Virus record (IMG/VR): IMGVR_UViG_3300042895_002011
Location: 1-50,798 of that record
DNA: 50,798 nt
Origin: a virus
Reading direction: 5' to 3' (one strand)
In this document: piece after piece, positions 42,823 to 48,747 of the stretch
How positions within the stretch are numbered: position 1 is the first letter of the stretch
How the letters are laid out: each line of letters opens with the position of its first letter
Program-made: the position numbers and the translations under genes
Notes under the pieces: model-generated
What the model was told of the DNA's origin: nothing
The model's input: only the letters and a program-made list of their open reading frames with translations
The model's database searches: none

Positions 42823-42975
42823 TTATAGGGTGCTGCCAATGTATGAGAGAATCAATCCAATACAGCACAGCAGTAATGCCAATTTACGGTATTTACCTTG
42901 CCCAATAGAATGGTTGTAAATAAAAAAGCCAGCGATAGAGAGCAAGCAGCCGAATAAGAGCAGGAATGATTTCAT
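42823..42975 (-). CDS. Small two-pass membrane protein (50 aa)
   Basis: A 50-residue protein, almost entirely two hydrophobic helices: SFLLLFGCLLSIAGFFIY and KLALLLCCIGLILSYIGS, joined by NHSIGQGKYR. An early element precedes the ATG at 42975. The longer upstream frame is rejected because it runs through the element. Function unknown; small phage membrane proteins may act on the host envelope. Confidence 0.68.
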   Translation of the reverse strand: MKSFLLLFGCLLSIAGFFIYNHSIGQGKYRKLALLLCCIGLILSYIGSTL

Positions 42976-42987
42976 GTTATAAATACT

Positions 42988-43010
42988 GACAGAGTTTTTA
43001 TAAATGTCAA
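42988..43010 (-). promoter_or_regulatory. Early-type element
   Basis: TTGACA, TTTATAAAAACTCTGTC, then TATTTA with a 19-base spacer and ATG 3 bases later. The TGA inside TTGACA is the stop of the upstream gene (43009-43007). Confidence 0.62.
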
Positions 43011-43213
43011 GGATTTTTATGGTCGCCAAACCAGATTCCGATGGGCGACTTGGAACGATCATATGCGCCATTCGCGCCGATAGGATAAATAAGATCAAGC
43101 GCATTTATGCCAGAAAATCGACCAGTTACACCGTTCATAACATCACAGCTAATGTCTCCACCGTGAACTTTCTTGATGTCGTTGAGTTGCTTGATAAGGT
43201 CTTTAAGTTTCAT
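43007..43213 (-). CDS. Early small protein (68 aa)
   Basis: A 68-residue protein with a helical start (MKLKDLIKQLNDIKKVHGGD) and a Gly/Asp-rich remainder (NGVTGRFSGINALDLIYPIG; IGIWFGDHKNP). Pattern LxxLIxxLxxIxxxHGxDxxV is common in small phage proteins of unknown role. The stop lies inside the next early element. Confidence 0.7.
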   Translation of the reverse strand: MKLKDLIKQLNDIKKVHGGDISCDVMNGVTGRFSGINALDLIYPIGANGAYDRSKSPIGIWFGDHKNP

Positions 43214-43225
43214 GTTATAAATACT

Positions 43226-43248
43226 GACAGAGTTTTTATAAAAGTCAA
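43226..43248 (-). promoter_or_regulatory. Early-type element
   Basis: TTGACTTTTATAAAAACTCT then GTC, with TATTTA at a 19-base spacing. Its TGA is the stop codon of the upstream 82-residue gene (43247-43245). Confidence 0.62.
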
Positions 43249-43493
43249 GTCAGATATGCCTTCAATTCTTTAAAAGTTTCAAATCGGTCATATTCATCTT
43301 CATATTGACAAGTATCCTCATCCCATTTGCGAGTGCGGAGAGTGAAGGGAGCGGGGTGTCCAACGTAAAGGGGATCGTATGAAACGCCCATTTCGTATTC
43401 ATTTGCATTGCTGATATACTCTTTTGAACTTCTGCTGTAATAGAATCCAAACCCCAACTTGTTCAACTCGTCTATTTGTTCAGTGGTGATCAT
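43245..43493 (-). CDS. Early small protein (82 aa)
   Basis: An 82-residue acidic, Tyr-rich protein (LGFGFYYSRSSKEYISNANE; RKWDEDTCQYEDEYDRFETF). It is unknown. An early element precedes the ATG at 43493, and the stop is supplied by the following element. Confidence 0.68.
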   Translation of the reverse strand: MITTEQIDELNKLGFGFYYSRSSKEYISNANEYEMGVSYDPLYVGHPAPFTLRTRKWDEDTCQYEDEYDRFETFKELKAYLT

Positions 43494-43505
43494 GATTAAG
43501 AGAGT

Positions 43506-43528
43506 AGCAGAGTTTTTATAAATGTCGA
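43506..43528 (-). promoter_or_regulatory. Early-type element
   Basis: TCGACATTTATAAAAACTCT then GC, with TACTCT at a 16-base spacing; ATG 10 bases later. Confidence 0.55.
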
Positions 43529-43531
43529 GAC

Positions 43532-43693
43532 TTATTTTTTCTTTTTAAACAAAATGTTATGGATGGCATTTATGTCGTCGGCTGAAATTTCATCGGTTTT
43601 GAGAAACGAGGTGAACACATTTCGGATGTCTCTTTTCATTGAGTCAAGCTTGATCCACTCTGCAATGTCAATGTTTTTTTGATTTGGTTTCAT
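43532..43693 (-). CDS. Small protein (53 aa)
   Basis: A short gene of 53 residues, MKPNQKNIDIAEWIKLDSMK then RDIRNVFTSFLKTDEISADD, ending in a Lys-run. The ATG shares one base with the upstream stop (TAATG at 43695-43691), typical of coupled genes. Function unknown. Confidence 0.66.
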   Translation of the reverse strand: MKPNQKNIDIAEWIKLDSMKRDIRNVFTSFLKTDEISADDINAIHNILFKKKK

Positions 43694-43968
43694 TAGCTTT
43701 CTTCCCATTTGCCAATCGTGCGGAGAAACGCCTCTGCTCGTTGATTGGCGGTGGCATGGAACGGATAAACTGCAAATTGGAAGGAAACACTATCCTCCAT
43801 TTCGCGAAGCTGATTGTAATCAAGCACCTTCTCCGCTTCGTGCATTGCGTTGAGGTCGTTGAGGTAGTCGGGGACGCCACAACCAATAGTCTTGGTCGGC
43901 AGCGCGTAGCTCCATTTCATTGTGCCACACGCTTCTGCGATGGCGGTTCTTTGTTTTTCAGGTTTCAT
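43693..43968 (-). CDS. Phage ABA-sandwich-type protein (91 aa)
   Basis: A 91-residue protein with the layout of the phage ABA sandwich domain: IAEACGTMKW near 10-18, PDYLNDLNAMHEAEKVL near 33-49, and the closing helix ATANQRAEAFLRTIGKW. Such domains are frequent in phages and their role is not known. An E-type early element precedes it and it is coupled to the 53-residue gene. Confidence 0.75.
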   Translation of the reverse strand: MKPEKQRTAIAEACGTMKWSYALPTKTIGCGVPDYLNDLNAMHEAEKVLDYNQLREMEDSVSFQFAVYPFHATANQRAEAFLRTIGKWEES

Positions 43969-43980
43969 ATTTAAAACTAT

Positions 43981-44003
43981 GAACTATTATTTATAAAAGT
44001 CAA
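43981..44003 (-). promoter_or_regulatory. Early-type element, TAATAG variant
   Basis: TTGACTTTTATAAATAATAG then TTC, with TAGTTT at an 18-base spacing. The TGA ends the upstream 71-residue gene. Confidence 0.58.
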
Positions 44004-44215
44004 GCAGCCTTTTCACCTTTGATAAACAGCAATTCTTTGACCTGCTTGATCTTGACAGTTTGACCTTCATCTGCCAGAATTTTTGCTTCTTTTATAGCAG
44101 ATTTGAGTGTTTTGAGTGTGGTGTCCAAGGTTTCATCGTCATATTCTCCCCAACCACTTGTGGCACCAATCGTGTAGAGTTCAAAGTATGTCTTGGTAAG
44201 TTTCTTGGATTTCAT
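44000..44215 (-). CDS. Early small protein (71 aa)
   Basis: A 71-residue protein, MKSKKLTKTYFELYTIGATS then GWGEYDDETLDTTLKTLKSA, predicted beta-alpha-beta. It is unknown. The stop TGA lies within the following element's TTGACT box. Confidence 0.68.
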   Translation of the reverse strand: MKSKKLTKTYFELYTIGATSGWGEYDDETLDTTLKTLKSAIKEAKILADEGQTVKIKQVKELLFIKGEKAA

Positions 44216-44227
44216 GTTATAAATACT

Positions 44228-44251
44228 GACTTACTTATTATAAAATGTCAA
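44228..44251 (-). promoter_or_regulatory. Early-type element, variant
   Basis: TTGACATTTTATAATAAGTA then AGTC, with TATTTA at a 20-base spacing, 3 bases before the ATG at 44215. Confidence 0.55.
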
Positions 44252-44466
44252 GCACTCAATGCAAAATTGCTGCCAAATTTTCCAGTAATATTGCTGCGTT
44301 CAAAAGCAACAATGTCATTGTTCACAGAAAAAACAATTGAACGTATGATGCCATATTCATCAAATTGAATGTTCAACAGTTTATATGATGTGTTGGGTGC
44401 TACAACAATCCAAGTGTTGTTGTAGGTTTTCAAATTGGCGGCAATGTTGAAGATAACAAATTTCAT
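44248..44466 (-). CDS. Early small protein (72 aa)
   Basis: A 72-residue beta-rich protein (MKFVIFNIAANLKTYNNTWI; YKLLNIQFDEYGIIRSIVFS). It is not recognised. An early element of the TAATAG type precedes it and the stop lies in the next element. Confidence 0.68.
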   Translation of the reverse strand: MKFVIFNIAANLKTYNNTWIVVAPNTSYKLLNIQFDEYGIIRSIVFSVNNDIVAFERSNITGKFGSNFALSA

Positions 44467-44480
44467 CTTGGTTAAACTAT

Positions 44481-44504
44481 GAACTATTATTTATAAAAAG
44501 TCAA
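44481..44504 (-). promoter_or_regulatory. Early-type element, TAATAG variant
   Basis: TTGACTTTTTATAAATAATA then GTTC, with TAGTTT at a 19-base spacing. Supplies the TGA of the upstream 99-residue gene. Confidence 0.56.
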
Positions 44505-44800
44505 GCTCGCAGCGGCGATACTTTGATTTCTTTGGTGGTGATAGTGATGGTCTTTTTGCCGTTCTTGGTGGTGGTGGTCTTGGTTTCTGCAAACCACTTG
44601 ACCCGCAGGTTCTCCACGGGAATGACCTCGTTATCACCATGACCCAGAACAATGGTGTGGGGCCACGGATAGTAGGTGGCGTTGGCGTTCTTTCGCGTTT
44701 CCAGCACCCTGCCAGCTCGCACGGTGGTATTGCCGCACAGTGTGGTGTAGGCAAATGGCTTGGCGACAATCAGCTTGGTGATGTATTTGGTGGTCTTCAT
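44501..44800 (-). CDS. Early small protein (99 aa), Thr/Lys-rich
   Basis: A 99-residue protein with a strand-rich N-terminus (ITKLIVAKPFAYTTLCGNTT) and a Thr/Lys run near the end (AETKTTTTKNGKKTITITTK). It is unknown. The stop is the TGA of the next element. Confidence 0.68.
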   Translation of the reverse strand: MKTTKYITKLIVAKPFAYTTLCGNTTVRAGRVLETRKNANATYYPWPHTIVLGHGDNEVIPVENLRVKWFAETKTTTTKNGKKTITITTKEIKVSPLRA

Positions 44801-44814
44801 CTTGAATACAGTAT

Positions 44815-44838
44815 GAACTATTATTTATAAAAAGTCCA
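44815..44838 (-). promoter_or_regulatory. Early-type element, TAATAG variant
   Basis: TGGACTTTTTATAAATAATA then GTTC, with TACTGT at a 19-base spacing before the ATG at 44800. It follows a terminator, so this gene must start its own transcript here. Confidence 0.6.
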
Positions 44839-44851
44839 GACAAAAGCATAT

Positions 44852-44886
44852 AAAAAAAGAGGGAGTCGCCACCACGCGACTCCCTC
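44852..44886 (-). terminator. Strong intrinsic terminator
   Basis: An 11-bp stem (GAGGGAGTCGC/GCGACTCCCTC) with a 6-base loop and seven T on the minus strand. It ends the unit at 44912-45265. Confidence 0.9.
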
Positions 44887-44911
44887 AACTATGAACACTC
44901 AACCTAAAATC

Positions 44912-45265
44912 TTAGTGGTGGTTATAACAAGAAATCGGATTGCCACTCCAAACATAATAGTTGCTGTAGCTGTTGTTCTTGACCCTATAGCCGTCGCCAT
45001 CAGCAGTAAAACGCTTGGTCTCGGTATCACCCTTGATGCGATCCGTAGCAGGCGTGCTGATCCATTCCATGCCACCGCCGCCAGTGTATTTGTTGTCGGC
45101 GGGCAAGCGCACAATCTTGACGCTCTTGCCAGTCACACCCACAACCTTGGCCCAACTAGCAATGCTGGCTTCATAGCCAGATACGCTGACCAGAATATCG
45201 CCCACCTTGGGACCATTCACAACAACCGTCTTGTTTTGCAGATCAGGAGAAAAGATAGAGTTCAT
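44912..45265 (-). CDS. Early protein (117 aa), unknown
   Basis: A 117-residue, probably beta-barrel protein (KTVVVNGPKVGDILVSVSGY; WAKVVGVTGKSVKIVRLP), with DGDGYRVKNNSYSNYYVWSG at the end. The N-terminal part looks SH3- or KOW-like, but the match is weak. It is a single-gene unit: an early element lies upstream and a strong terminator downstream. Confidence 0.72.
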   Translation of the reverse strand: MNSIFSPDLQNKTVVVNGPKVGDILVSVSGYEASIASWAKVVGVTGKSVKIVRLPADNKYTGGGGMEWISTPATDRIKGDTETKRFTADGDGYRVKNNSYSNYYVWSGNPISCYNHH

Positions 45266-45277
45266 ATTATAGATACT

Positions 45278-45300
45278 GACAGAGTTTTTATAAAAAGCAA
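45278..45300 (-). promoter_or_regulatory. Early-type element
   Basis: TTGCTTTTTATAAAAACTCT then GTC, with TATCTA at a 19-base spacing. Flanking AGAGTT/AACTCT forms an inverted repeat. Confidence 0.62.
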
Positions 45301-45309
45301 CTCTATTTT

Positions 45310-45600
45310 TTAGTCAAACGCAGGATGACTGGCATTTGCAACATAAATGTGAAAATGTGCTGTGCTGCGTGGAGCACGATATGTGTCAAGATTTACGTGG
45401 TTTACGTTGACCATCTCGCTGCGAGCACGCACCCAACGCAACAGTTTCTGAGCATCTCCGGTGCTGCCGTCAATAGCCCAAGCCACACGGCTGGCTCCAC
45501 CTGTTGCTCCACCCCAGCCGCTCATGCACTTGTCCTTGGCAACGATTGCCCACTTGTGGGTGATTTTCTGAGATTCATTGCGATCATCTACGGTTTTCAT
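45310..45600 (-). CDS. Early protein (96 aa), unknown
   Basis: A 96-residue protein from the ATG at 45600, MKTVDDRNESQKITHKWAIV onward. It contains a Gly-rich turn (SGWGGATGGASRVAWAIDGS) and an Arg-rich strand-helix (KLLRWVRARSEMVNVNHVNL), and a C-terminal HFHIYV. It is unknown. The longer upstream frame runs through the element and is rejected. Confidence 0.68.
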   Translation of the reverse strand: MKTVDDRNESQKITHKWAIVAKDKCMSGWGGATGGASRVAWAIDGSTGDAQKLLRWVRARSEMVNVNHVNLDTYRAPRSTAHFHIYVANASHPAFD

Positions 45601-45612
45601 ATTATAGATACT

Positions 45613-45635
45613 GACAGAGTTTTTATAAAAAGCAA
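45613..45635 (-). promoter_or_regulatory. Early-type element
   Basis: Identical in core to the copy at 45278-45300, including the TATCTA hexamer and spacing. Confidence 0.62.
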
Positions 45636-45643
45636 CTCTATTT

Positions 45644-45775
45644 TTACTGCCACTTGTTGTTTCTGTTCTTGCGAGTGTAGGCACCTTTGCCTTTTTTGGT
45701 CTTGTGAATCTGATTGCCCAGATTCATGCCAGAGCTAAACACGCTGCGAAGTTTGATTTGATTGTTGGTCTTCAT
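45644..45775 (-). CDS. Small basic protein (43 aa)
   Basis: A short gene of 43 residues, MKTNNQIKLRSVFSSGMNLG then NQIHKTKKGKGAYTRKNRNN, ending KWQ. It is strongly basic. It has its own early element and fills the space between two others, which supports it as real. Nucleic-acid binding is possible. Confidence 0.68.
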   Translation of the reverse strand: MKTNNQIKLRSVFSSGMNLGNQIHKTKKGKGAYTRKNRNNKWQ

Positions 45776-45787
45776 GACACTAACTAT

Positions 45788-45810
45788 GTCAGAGTTTTTA
45801 TAAAAAGCAA
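45788..45810 (-). promoter_or_regulatory. Early-type element
   Basis: TTGCTTTTTATAAAAACTCT then GAC, with TAGTTA at an 18-base spacing; ATG 6 bases later. Confidence 0.6.
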
Positions 45811-45812
45811 GT

Positions 45813-46040
45813 CTATTTCGTCAATTTGGTGTTCACAATATACTTGATCAGGTGGTTGAGACCCTTGCCCACATACTTGCAACGCTTGAGCAAGTATTTG
45901 CTGTCATAATTCGGAAACCCACTTTCTTCTTCAATCTCATCGGGTGAAAGAAAAACCCACTTATTTTCTGCCCTGAGATACAGATAAATAAAACCTTCTT
46001 TATTTTCAACGTAATAACCGGGTTTTGGTGATTTGCTCAT
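45813..46040 (-). CDS. Early small protein (75 aa)
   Basis: A 75-residue protein, MSKSPKPGYYVENKEGFIYL then YLRAENKWVFLSPDEIEEES. Beta-rich start and Lys-rich end (LLKRCKYVGKGLNHLIKYIV). It is unknown. An early element precedes it. Confidence 0.68.
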   Translation of the reverse strand: MSKSPKPGYYVENKEGFIYLYLRAENKWVFLSPDEIEEESGFPNYDSKYLLKRCKYVGKGLNHLIKYIVNTKLTK

Positions 46041-46051
46041 GTTGTTAGAAT

Positions 46052-46074
46052 GTCAGAGTTTTTATAAAAGTCAA
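46052..46074 (-). promoter_or_regulatory. Early-type element
   Basis: TTGACTTTTATAAAAACTCT then GAC before the ATG at 46040. The downstream hexamer is weak (TTCTAA). Confidence 0.55.
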
Positions 46075-46101
46075 ATCTATTTTATCCAATCTGCTGTTTT
46101 T

Positions 46102-46329
46102 TCAACCAAACAAATCTTCAAGTGTCAACAGGCTGGTATTTTGATGAACGTAAGTGTATGATAAAGGATTGATTTCTTTCCAAAATTTAGAAGCAGCAAG
46201 ACCTGTGGCTTCAAGACTGTTGGTTGCTGAAATAACATAACTGCGTTCTACTGTTTCATGATTATTGACAGAGTTTTTATAATAATCAACTCTATTTTTT
46301 ACAGCACAAATTGTGGTGATATATTGCAT
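46102..46329 (-). CDS. Fused or frameshifted small gene (75 aa as read)
   Basis: The frame begins at the ATG after the element at 46342-46364 (MQYITTICAVKN), then runs straight through another complete element (46267-46289, read as DYYKNSVNN) into VERSYVISATNSLEATGLAA then SKFWKEINPLSYTYVHQN. The natural start would be the ATG at 46259, but there the frame is ATG-AAA-CAG-TAG. One extra base would give MKxVERSYV. So either a one-base loss broke the second gene or it is now made as a fusion. The C-terminal part looks like a normal conserved small phage protein. Confidence 0.5.
   Translation of the reverse strand: MQYITTICAVKNRVDYYKNSVNNHETVERSYVISATNSLEATGLAASKFWKEINPLSYTYVHQNTSLLTLEDLFG
46267..46289 (-). 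promoter_or_regulatory. Early-type element inside a fused reading frame
   Basis: TTGATTATTATAAAAACTCT then GTC. The following ATG at 46259 is out of frame with the protein that follows. Confidence 0.5.
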
Positions 46330-46341
46330 ATTTAAGATACT

Positions 46342-46364
46342 GTCAGAGTTTTTATAAAAAGCAA
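46342..46364 (-). promoter_or_regulatory. Early-type element
   Basis: TTGCTTTTTATAAAAACTCT then GAC, with TATCTT at a 19-base spacing before the ATG at 46329. Confidence 0.6.
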
Positions 46365-46366
46365 CT

Positions 46367-46567
46367 CTATTTTATCCAATCTGCTGCTTTTTCAATCAGC
46401 AACAAAAAGCCAGCAATAACAAGTCCGAAAATCATGATGATTGGGCCAACAACAATAGCCAAACGAAGTGATGGTTTTTTTGCAGCGTCTTCAAGACTGA
46501 ATAGCACACACAGTCCAAACAAACTCCAGATAATAAAAAATGCGGTGATTAAAAATGTATATGACAT
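46367..46567 (-). CDS. Small two-pass membrane protein (66 aa)
   Basis: A 66-residue protein from the ATG at 46567. Helices are YTFLITAFFIIWSLFGLCVL and LAIVVGPIIMIFGLVIAGFL, separated by a charged loop (EDAAKKPSLR). It is unknown. Its second half is hydrophobic to the end, with a short tail EKAADWIK. Confidence 0.7.
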   Translation of the reverse strand: MSYTFLITAFFIIWSLFGLCVLFSLEDAAKKPSLRLAIVVGPIIMIFGLVIAGFLLLIEKAADWIK

Positions 46568-46576
46568 ATATGATTT

Positions 46577-46596
46577 AATTGTTTTATAAATGTCAA
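46577..46596 (-). promoter_or_regulatory. Early-type element, short variant
   Basis: TTGACATTTATAAAACAATT before the ATG at 46567. CTCTG is not conserved. Confidence 0.48.
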
Positions 46597-46814
46597 ACAG
46601 ATATTGGTGATGGGCGACCAGTGGTGTCATCAAAAATATAATTCACTGCATCCTCCGACTCAGCGGCACGACTGTCAATTGGAACATACCAACGAGAAAG
46701 CAATTCATACCCAGCTTTTTCAGCTTCAATTTTGGTGGCAAATCGCAGAGCATTGCTTGCCCAAGATTTTTCGCCTTGATACATTGTGCAAACTTCAGTT
46801 TTCCAAGATTTCAT
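46593..46814 (-). CDS. Conserved-type small phage protein (73 aa)
   Basis: A 73-residue protein with NALRFATKIEAEKAGYELLS then RWYVPIDSRAAESEDAVNY. This RFATxxEAExxxxxLxxRW...ESxDxVNY pattern is widespread among phages, from memory, with no known role. The stop overlaps the following element. Confidence 0.75.
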   Translation of the reverse strand: MKSWKTEVCTMYQGEKSWASNALRFATKIEAEKAGYELLSRWYVPIDSRAAESEDAVNYIFDDTTGRPSPISV

Positions 46815-46826
46815 ATTTAAGATAAT

Positions 46827-46849
46827 GTATGAGTTTTTATAGAAAGCAA
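46827..46849 (-). promoter_or_regulatory. Early-type element
   Basis: TTGCTTTCTATAAAAACTCA then TAC, with TATCTT at a 19-base spacing. CTCTG is changed to CTCAT. Confidence 0.55.
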
Positions 46850-46857
46850 GAAAAATC

Positions 46858-47166
46858 TCAAGCTTTAACTAGCCGATATTTCACACCATCCACTTCAACG
46901 AGATTGCCTTCGCAAGATGATTTTGGCTTGATGTATTCGTTGAACTCTTTTTCGGTCATTGCTTTACCATTAACATACCATGCTTTATAACCATTAGCCT
47001 CTTCAATAGCAGGACCATCAAGGCGATGACGTTTGCCATCAACATACCATGCTTTATCACCATTAGCATATTTAAAAGCAGGACCATCAAGGCGATGAAG
47101 TTTTTCTTTATCGTTATACCAACGAATTGTTTTATATTTATCAACAGTTACTTTGTAAGTTTGCAT
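46858..47166 (-). CDS. HRxDGPA repeat protein, two-repeat form (102 aa)
   Basis: A 102-residue protein from the ATG at 47166. It contains two 23-residue repeats, KLHRLDGPAFKYANGDKAWY(VDG) and KRHRLDGPAIEEANGYKAWY(VNG), of the MORN-like HRxDGPAxxxxxGxxxWYxxG type common in phages. The C-terminal EVDGVKYRLVKA matches that of the gene at 48748-49197, a paralogue with four repeats. Function unknown. Confidence 0.78.
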   Translation of the reverse strand: MQTYKVTVDKYKTIRWYNDKEKLHRLDGPAFKYANGDKAWYVDGKRHRLDGPAIEEANGYKAWYVNGKAMTEKEFNEYIKPKSSCEGNLVEVDGVKYRLVKA

Positions 47167-47178
47167 GAGTGGAAAAGT

Positions 47179-47201
47179 AGCAGAGTTTTTATAAATGTCG
47201 A
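47179..47201 (-). promoter_or_regulatory. Early-type element
   Basis: TCGACATTTATAAAAACTCT then GC, with TACTTT at a 16-base spacing, the best TAnnTTT match; ATG 9-10 bases later. Confidence 0.6.
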
Positions 47202-47204
47202 GAC

Positions 47205-47369
47205 TTATTTTACTTTTTTGGATGATAGTTGAGCTTTCCAAGCAGCAACAACTGCATCAACTGCGAACTTATGTTCGTCTTCGGTGATTCTCAAAGCAGC
47301 ACAAGCTTCGTCCAGCTCAAACACAATGTTGCCAATTTCAACGCCAGTGATAATTGATTTGGAGTTCAT
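47205..47369 (-). CDS. Small protein (54 aa)
   Basis: A short gene of 54 residues, MNSKSIITGVEIGNIVFELD then EACAALRITEDEHKFAVDAV, ending VAAWKAQLSSKKVK. It has an early element upstream and fills a space that would otherwise be empty. It is unknown. Confidence 0.66.
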   Translation of the reverse strand: MNSKSIITGVEIGNIVFELDEACAALRITEDEHKFAVDAVVAAWKAQLSSKKVK

Positions 47370-47381
47370 AAATAAGATAAT

Positions 47382-47404
47382 GACAGAGTTTTTATTAAAA
47401 GCGA
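47382..47404 (-). promoter_or_regulatory. Early-type element
   Basis: TCGCTTTTAATAAAAACTCT then GTC, with TATCTT at a 19-base spacing before the ATG at 47369. Confidence 0.55.
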
Positions 47405-47407
47405 GAC

Positions 47408-47626
47408 TTATTTTAAATTTTCAACGGTATAACCACGCTGCCAAGCATCCATGAGCTTCAACAGTTGCTTGGTAAATTTCCAATCAGCTGTGCTGTATTT
47501 CTTGATGAAATAACTAAACTCAACATCAGATGCACAGGAACACAAGATGCCACGCTGAAAAGCGGCTGCACCCATAACAGTTGCTTTGTTCAAGTCGTTC
47601 TGAAAATCTGCTTTGGTGAGGTTCAT
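47408..47626 (-). CDS. Early small protein (72 aa), helical
   Basis: A 72-residue protein from the ATG at 47626, MNLTKADFQNDLNKATVMGA then AAFQRGILCSCASDVEFSYF. It is probably all-helical (LLKLMDAWQRGYTVENL). Unknown. Confidence 0.68.
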   Translation of the reverse strand: MNLTKADFQNDLNKATVMGAAAFQRGILCSCASDVEFSYFIKKYSTADWKFTKQLLKLMDAWQRGYTVENLK

Positions 47627-47638
47627 ACTTAAAACAAT

Positions 47639-47661
47639 ATCGGACTTTTTATAAAAGTCAA
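47639..47661 (-). promoter_or_regulatory. Early-type element
   Basis: TTGACTTTTATAAAAAGTCC then GA, with TATTGT at a 16-base spacing. Confidence 0.58.
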
Positions 47662-47663
47662 AC

Positions 47664-47846
47664 TCAATCATCAACAACGTTCATGTCGCTCAGAATTTCT
47701 TCGGCAACCTCCCAAGCATCGTTACGATGCTTGACGGGCAGGATACCACAATAGGCTCCGGTCATCTCGTCACCGTCAATGAAGACGGTGTAATATGCTT
47801 CCCCGTGGAAGTCAATTGGTTTTACATCAACTTTTGGTGATATCAT
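47664..47846 (-). CDS. Early small protein (60 aa)
   Basis: A 60-residue protein from the ATG at 47846, MISPKVDVKPIDFHGEAYYT then VFIDGDEMTGAYCGILPVKH, acidic at the end. It is unknown. The element before it is nearly identical to the one before the next gene, suggesting local duplication. Confidence 0.66.
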   Translation of the reverse strand: MISPKVDVKPIDFHGEAYYTVFIDGDEMTGAYCGILPVKHRNDAWEVAEEILSDMNVVDD

Positions 47847-47859
47847 GCTTAAAAACAAT

Positions 47860-47882
47860 ATCGGACTTTTTATAAAAAGCAA
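47860..47882 (-). promoter_or_regulatory. Early-type element
   Basis: TTGCTTTTTATAAAAAGTCC then GA, with TATTGT at a 16-base spacing. It is a sister of the copy at 47639-47661. Confidence 0.58.
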
Positions 47883-47890
47883 CTCTTATT

Positions 47891-48115
47891 TTATTTATCC
47901 AGTTTGGCGGCGGATACCCGTGTGCCTCCTGCCGGAATCATAGCAACAACCTTGCCGAAGCGATACAGCATAGACACTGCGCTTGCTGGGCAAAAGCCGT
48001 GGCTGTCTTCTGGCGCGTGTTCGTCGCGATGAATGCCTTCCAGCACAACTATCATTGATACTTTTTCTTTTCGGGCAACTTGGTTGGCGAGGAGATATGC
48101 GGTGTTGAAGTTCAT
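47891..48115 (-). CDS. Early small protein (74 aa)
   Basis: A 74-residue protein, MNFNTAYLLANQVARKEKVS then MIVVLEGIHRDEHAPEDSHG. Ala/Val-rich core with a C-terminal KVVAMIPAGGTRVSAAK. It is unknown. An early element lies upstream. Confidence 0.68.
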   Translation of the reverse strand: MNFNTAYLLANQVARKEKVSMIVVLEGIHRDEHAPEDSHGFCPASAVSMLYRFGKVVAMIPAGGTRVSAAKLDK

Positions 48116-48127
48116 ATTTAGAATAAT

Positions 48128-48150
48128 GTCAGAGTTTTTATAAAAAGCAA
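48128..48150 (-). promoter_or_regulatory. Early-type element
   Basis: TTGCTTTTTATAAAAACTCT then GAC, with TATTCT at a 19-base spacing. It follows a terminator directly. Confidence 0.62.
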
Positions 48151-48151
48151 G

Positions 48152-48182
48152 AAAAAAGGGGAGGTTTTTTATGCCTCCTCTT
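48152..48182 (-). terminator. Intrinsic terminator
   Basis: Arms AGAGGAGG and CCTCCCCT (one G-T pair) with an 8- to 9-base loop, then TTTTTT on the minus strand. It ends the 48206-48710 unit. Confidence 0.8.
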
Positions 48183-48205
48183 TTCTTATGAACCCAACGA
48201 AAAAA

Positions 48206-48397
48206 TCAAAAGTCAAGAGCGTAATCTGCATTGATGATTTTCACATCATTGTCGTCAAACACAAGACAGTTTTCACCGTCGTCACCGTCAATCCAATATG
48301 TCATGTCACCTGTTGGAGTTTCATGAATAACGGCCACCGTGCCGTTGACATGGCGACCCTCATATTGCATATTTACTCTGTCGCCTACGAGCAGCAT
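48206..48397 (-). CDS. Small SH3-like protein (63 aa)
   Basis: A 63-residue protein from the ATG at 48397, MLLVGDRVNMQYEGRHVNGT then VAVIHETPTGDMTYWIDGDD. The VGDRVNMxYxGxxVxGTVAVI pattern resembles small SH3/hypervariable barrel proteins. Its ATG lies one base after the upstream stop (TAACATG), so the two genes are read together. Confidence 0.7.
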   Translation of the reverse strand: MLLVGDRVNMQYEGRHVNGTVAVIHETPTGDMTYWIDGDDGENCLVFDDNDVKIINADYALDF

Positions 48398-48398
48398 G

Positions 48399-48710
48399 TT
48401 ATTGATCCTCCCCGCCAAAGCTGTCAATAGATGGGCAGTAGTTTTCCTCGTCGTCATAGCCAGCGGAACGCAGAGCGTCAGCATCAGCCTCGCCGTCGTG
48501 GCGAAACTGGTCAGGCTCGTTATCATCAGCAGAGCTACCGAAATCAACAATGCCTTGCTCATGCAACAAGTCCACGAGATAATCAACATCGTCGGTGTTG
48601 ATTGTCATATTGTCATAATCAACACTGTATTGGGGCGTGCTGTCAAGCTCCAGAGCAGTGACGGCGAGCAGAAACAGACCCTTTTCGGTGAAGGTGATGG
48701 AGGAGTTCAT
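48399..48710 (-). CDS. Early acidic protein (103 aa)
   Basis: A 103-residue, strongly acidic protein (DDVDYLVDLLHEQGIVDFGS; DDNEPDQFRHDGEADADALR). A DNA-mimic or inhibitor role is conceivable but unsupported. The start is set by the early element at 48723-48745. Confidence 0.7.
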   Translation of the reverse strand: MNSSITFTEKGLFLLAVTALELDSTPQYSVDYDNMTINTDDVDYLVDLLHEQGIVDFGSSADDNEPDQFRHDGEADADALRSAGYDDEENYCPSIDSFGGEDQ

Positions 48711-48722
48711 ACTTAAAACAAT

Positions 48723-48745
48723 GACAGAATTTTTATAAAAAGCAA
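48723..48745 (-). promoter_or_regulatory. Early-type element
   Basis: TTGCTTTTTATAAAAATTCT then GTC, with TGTTTT at a 19-base spacing. CTCTG is ATTCTG here. Confidence 0.58.
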
Positions 48746-48747
48746 CA

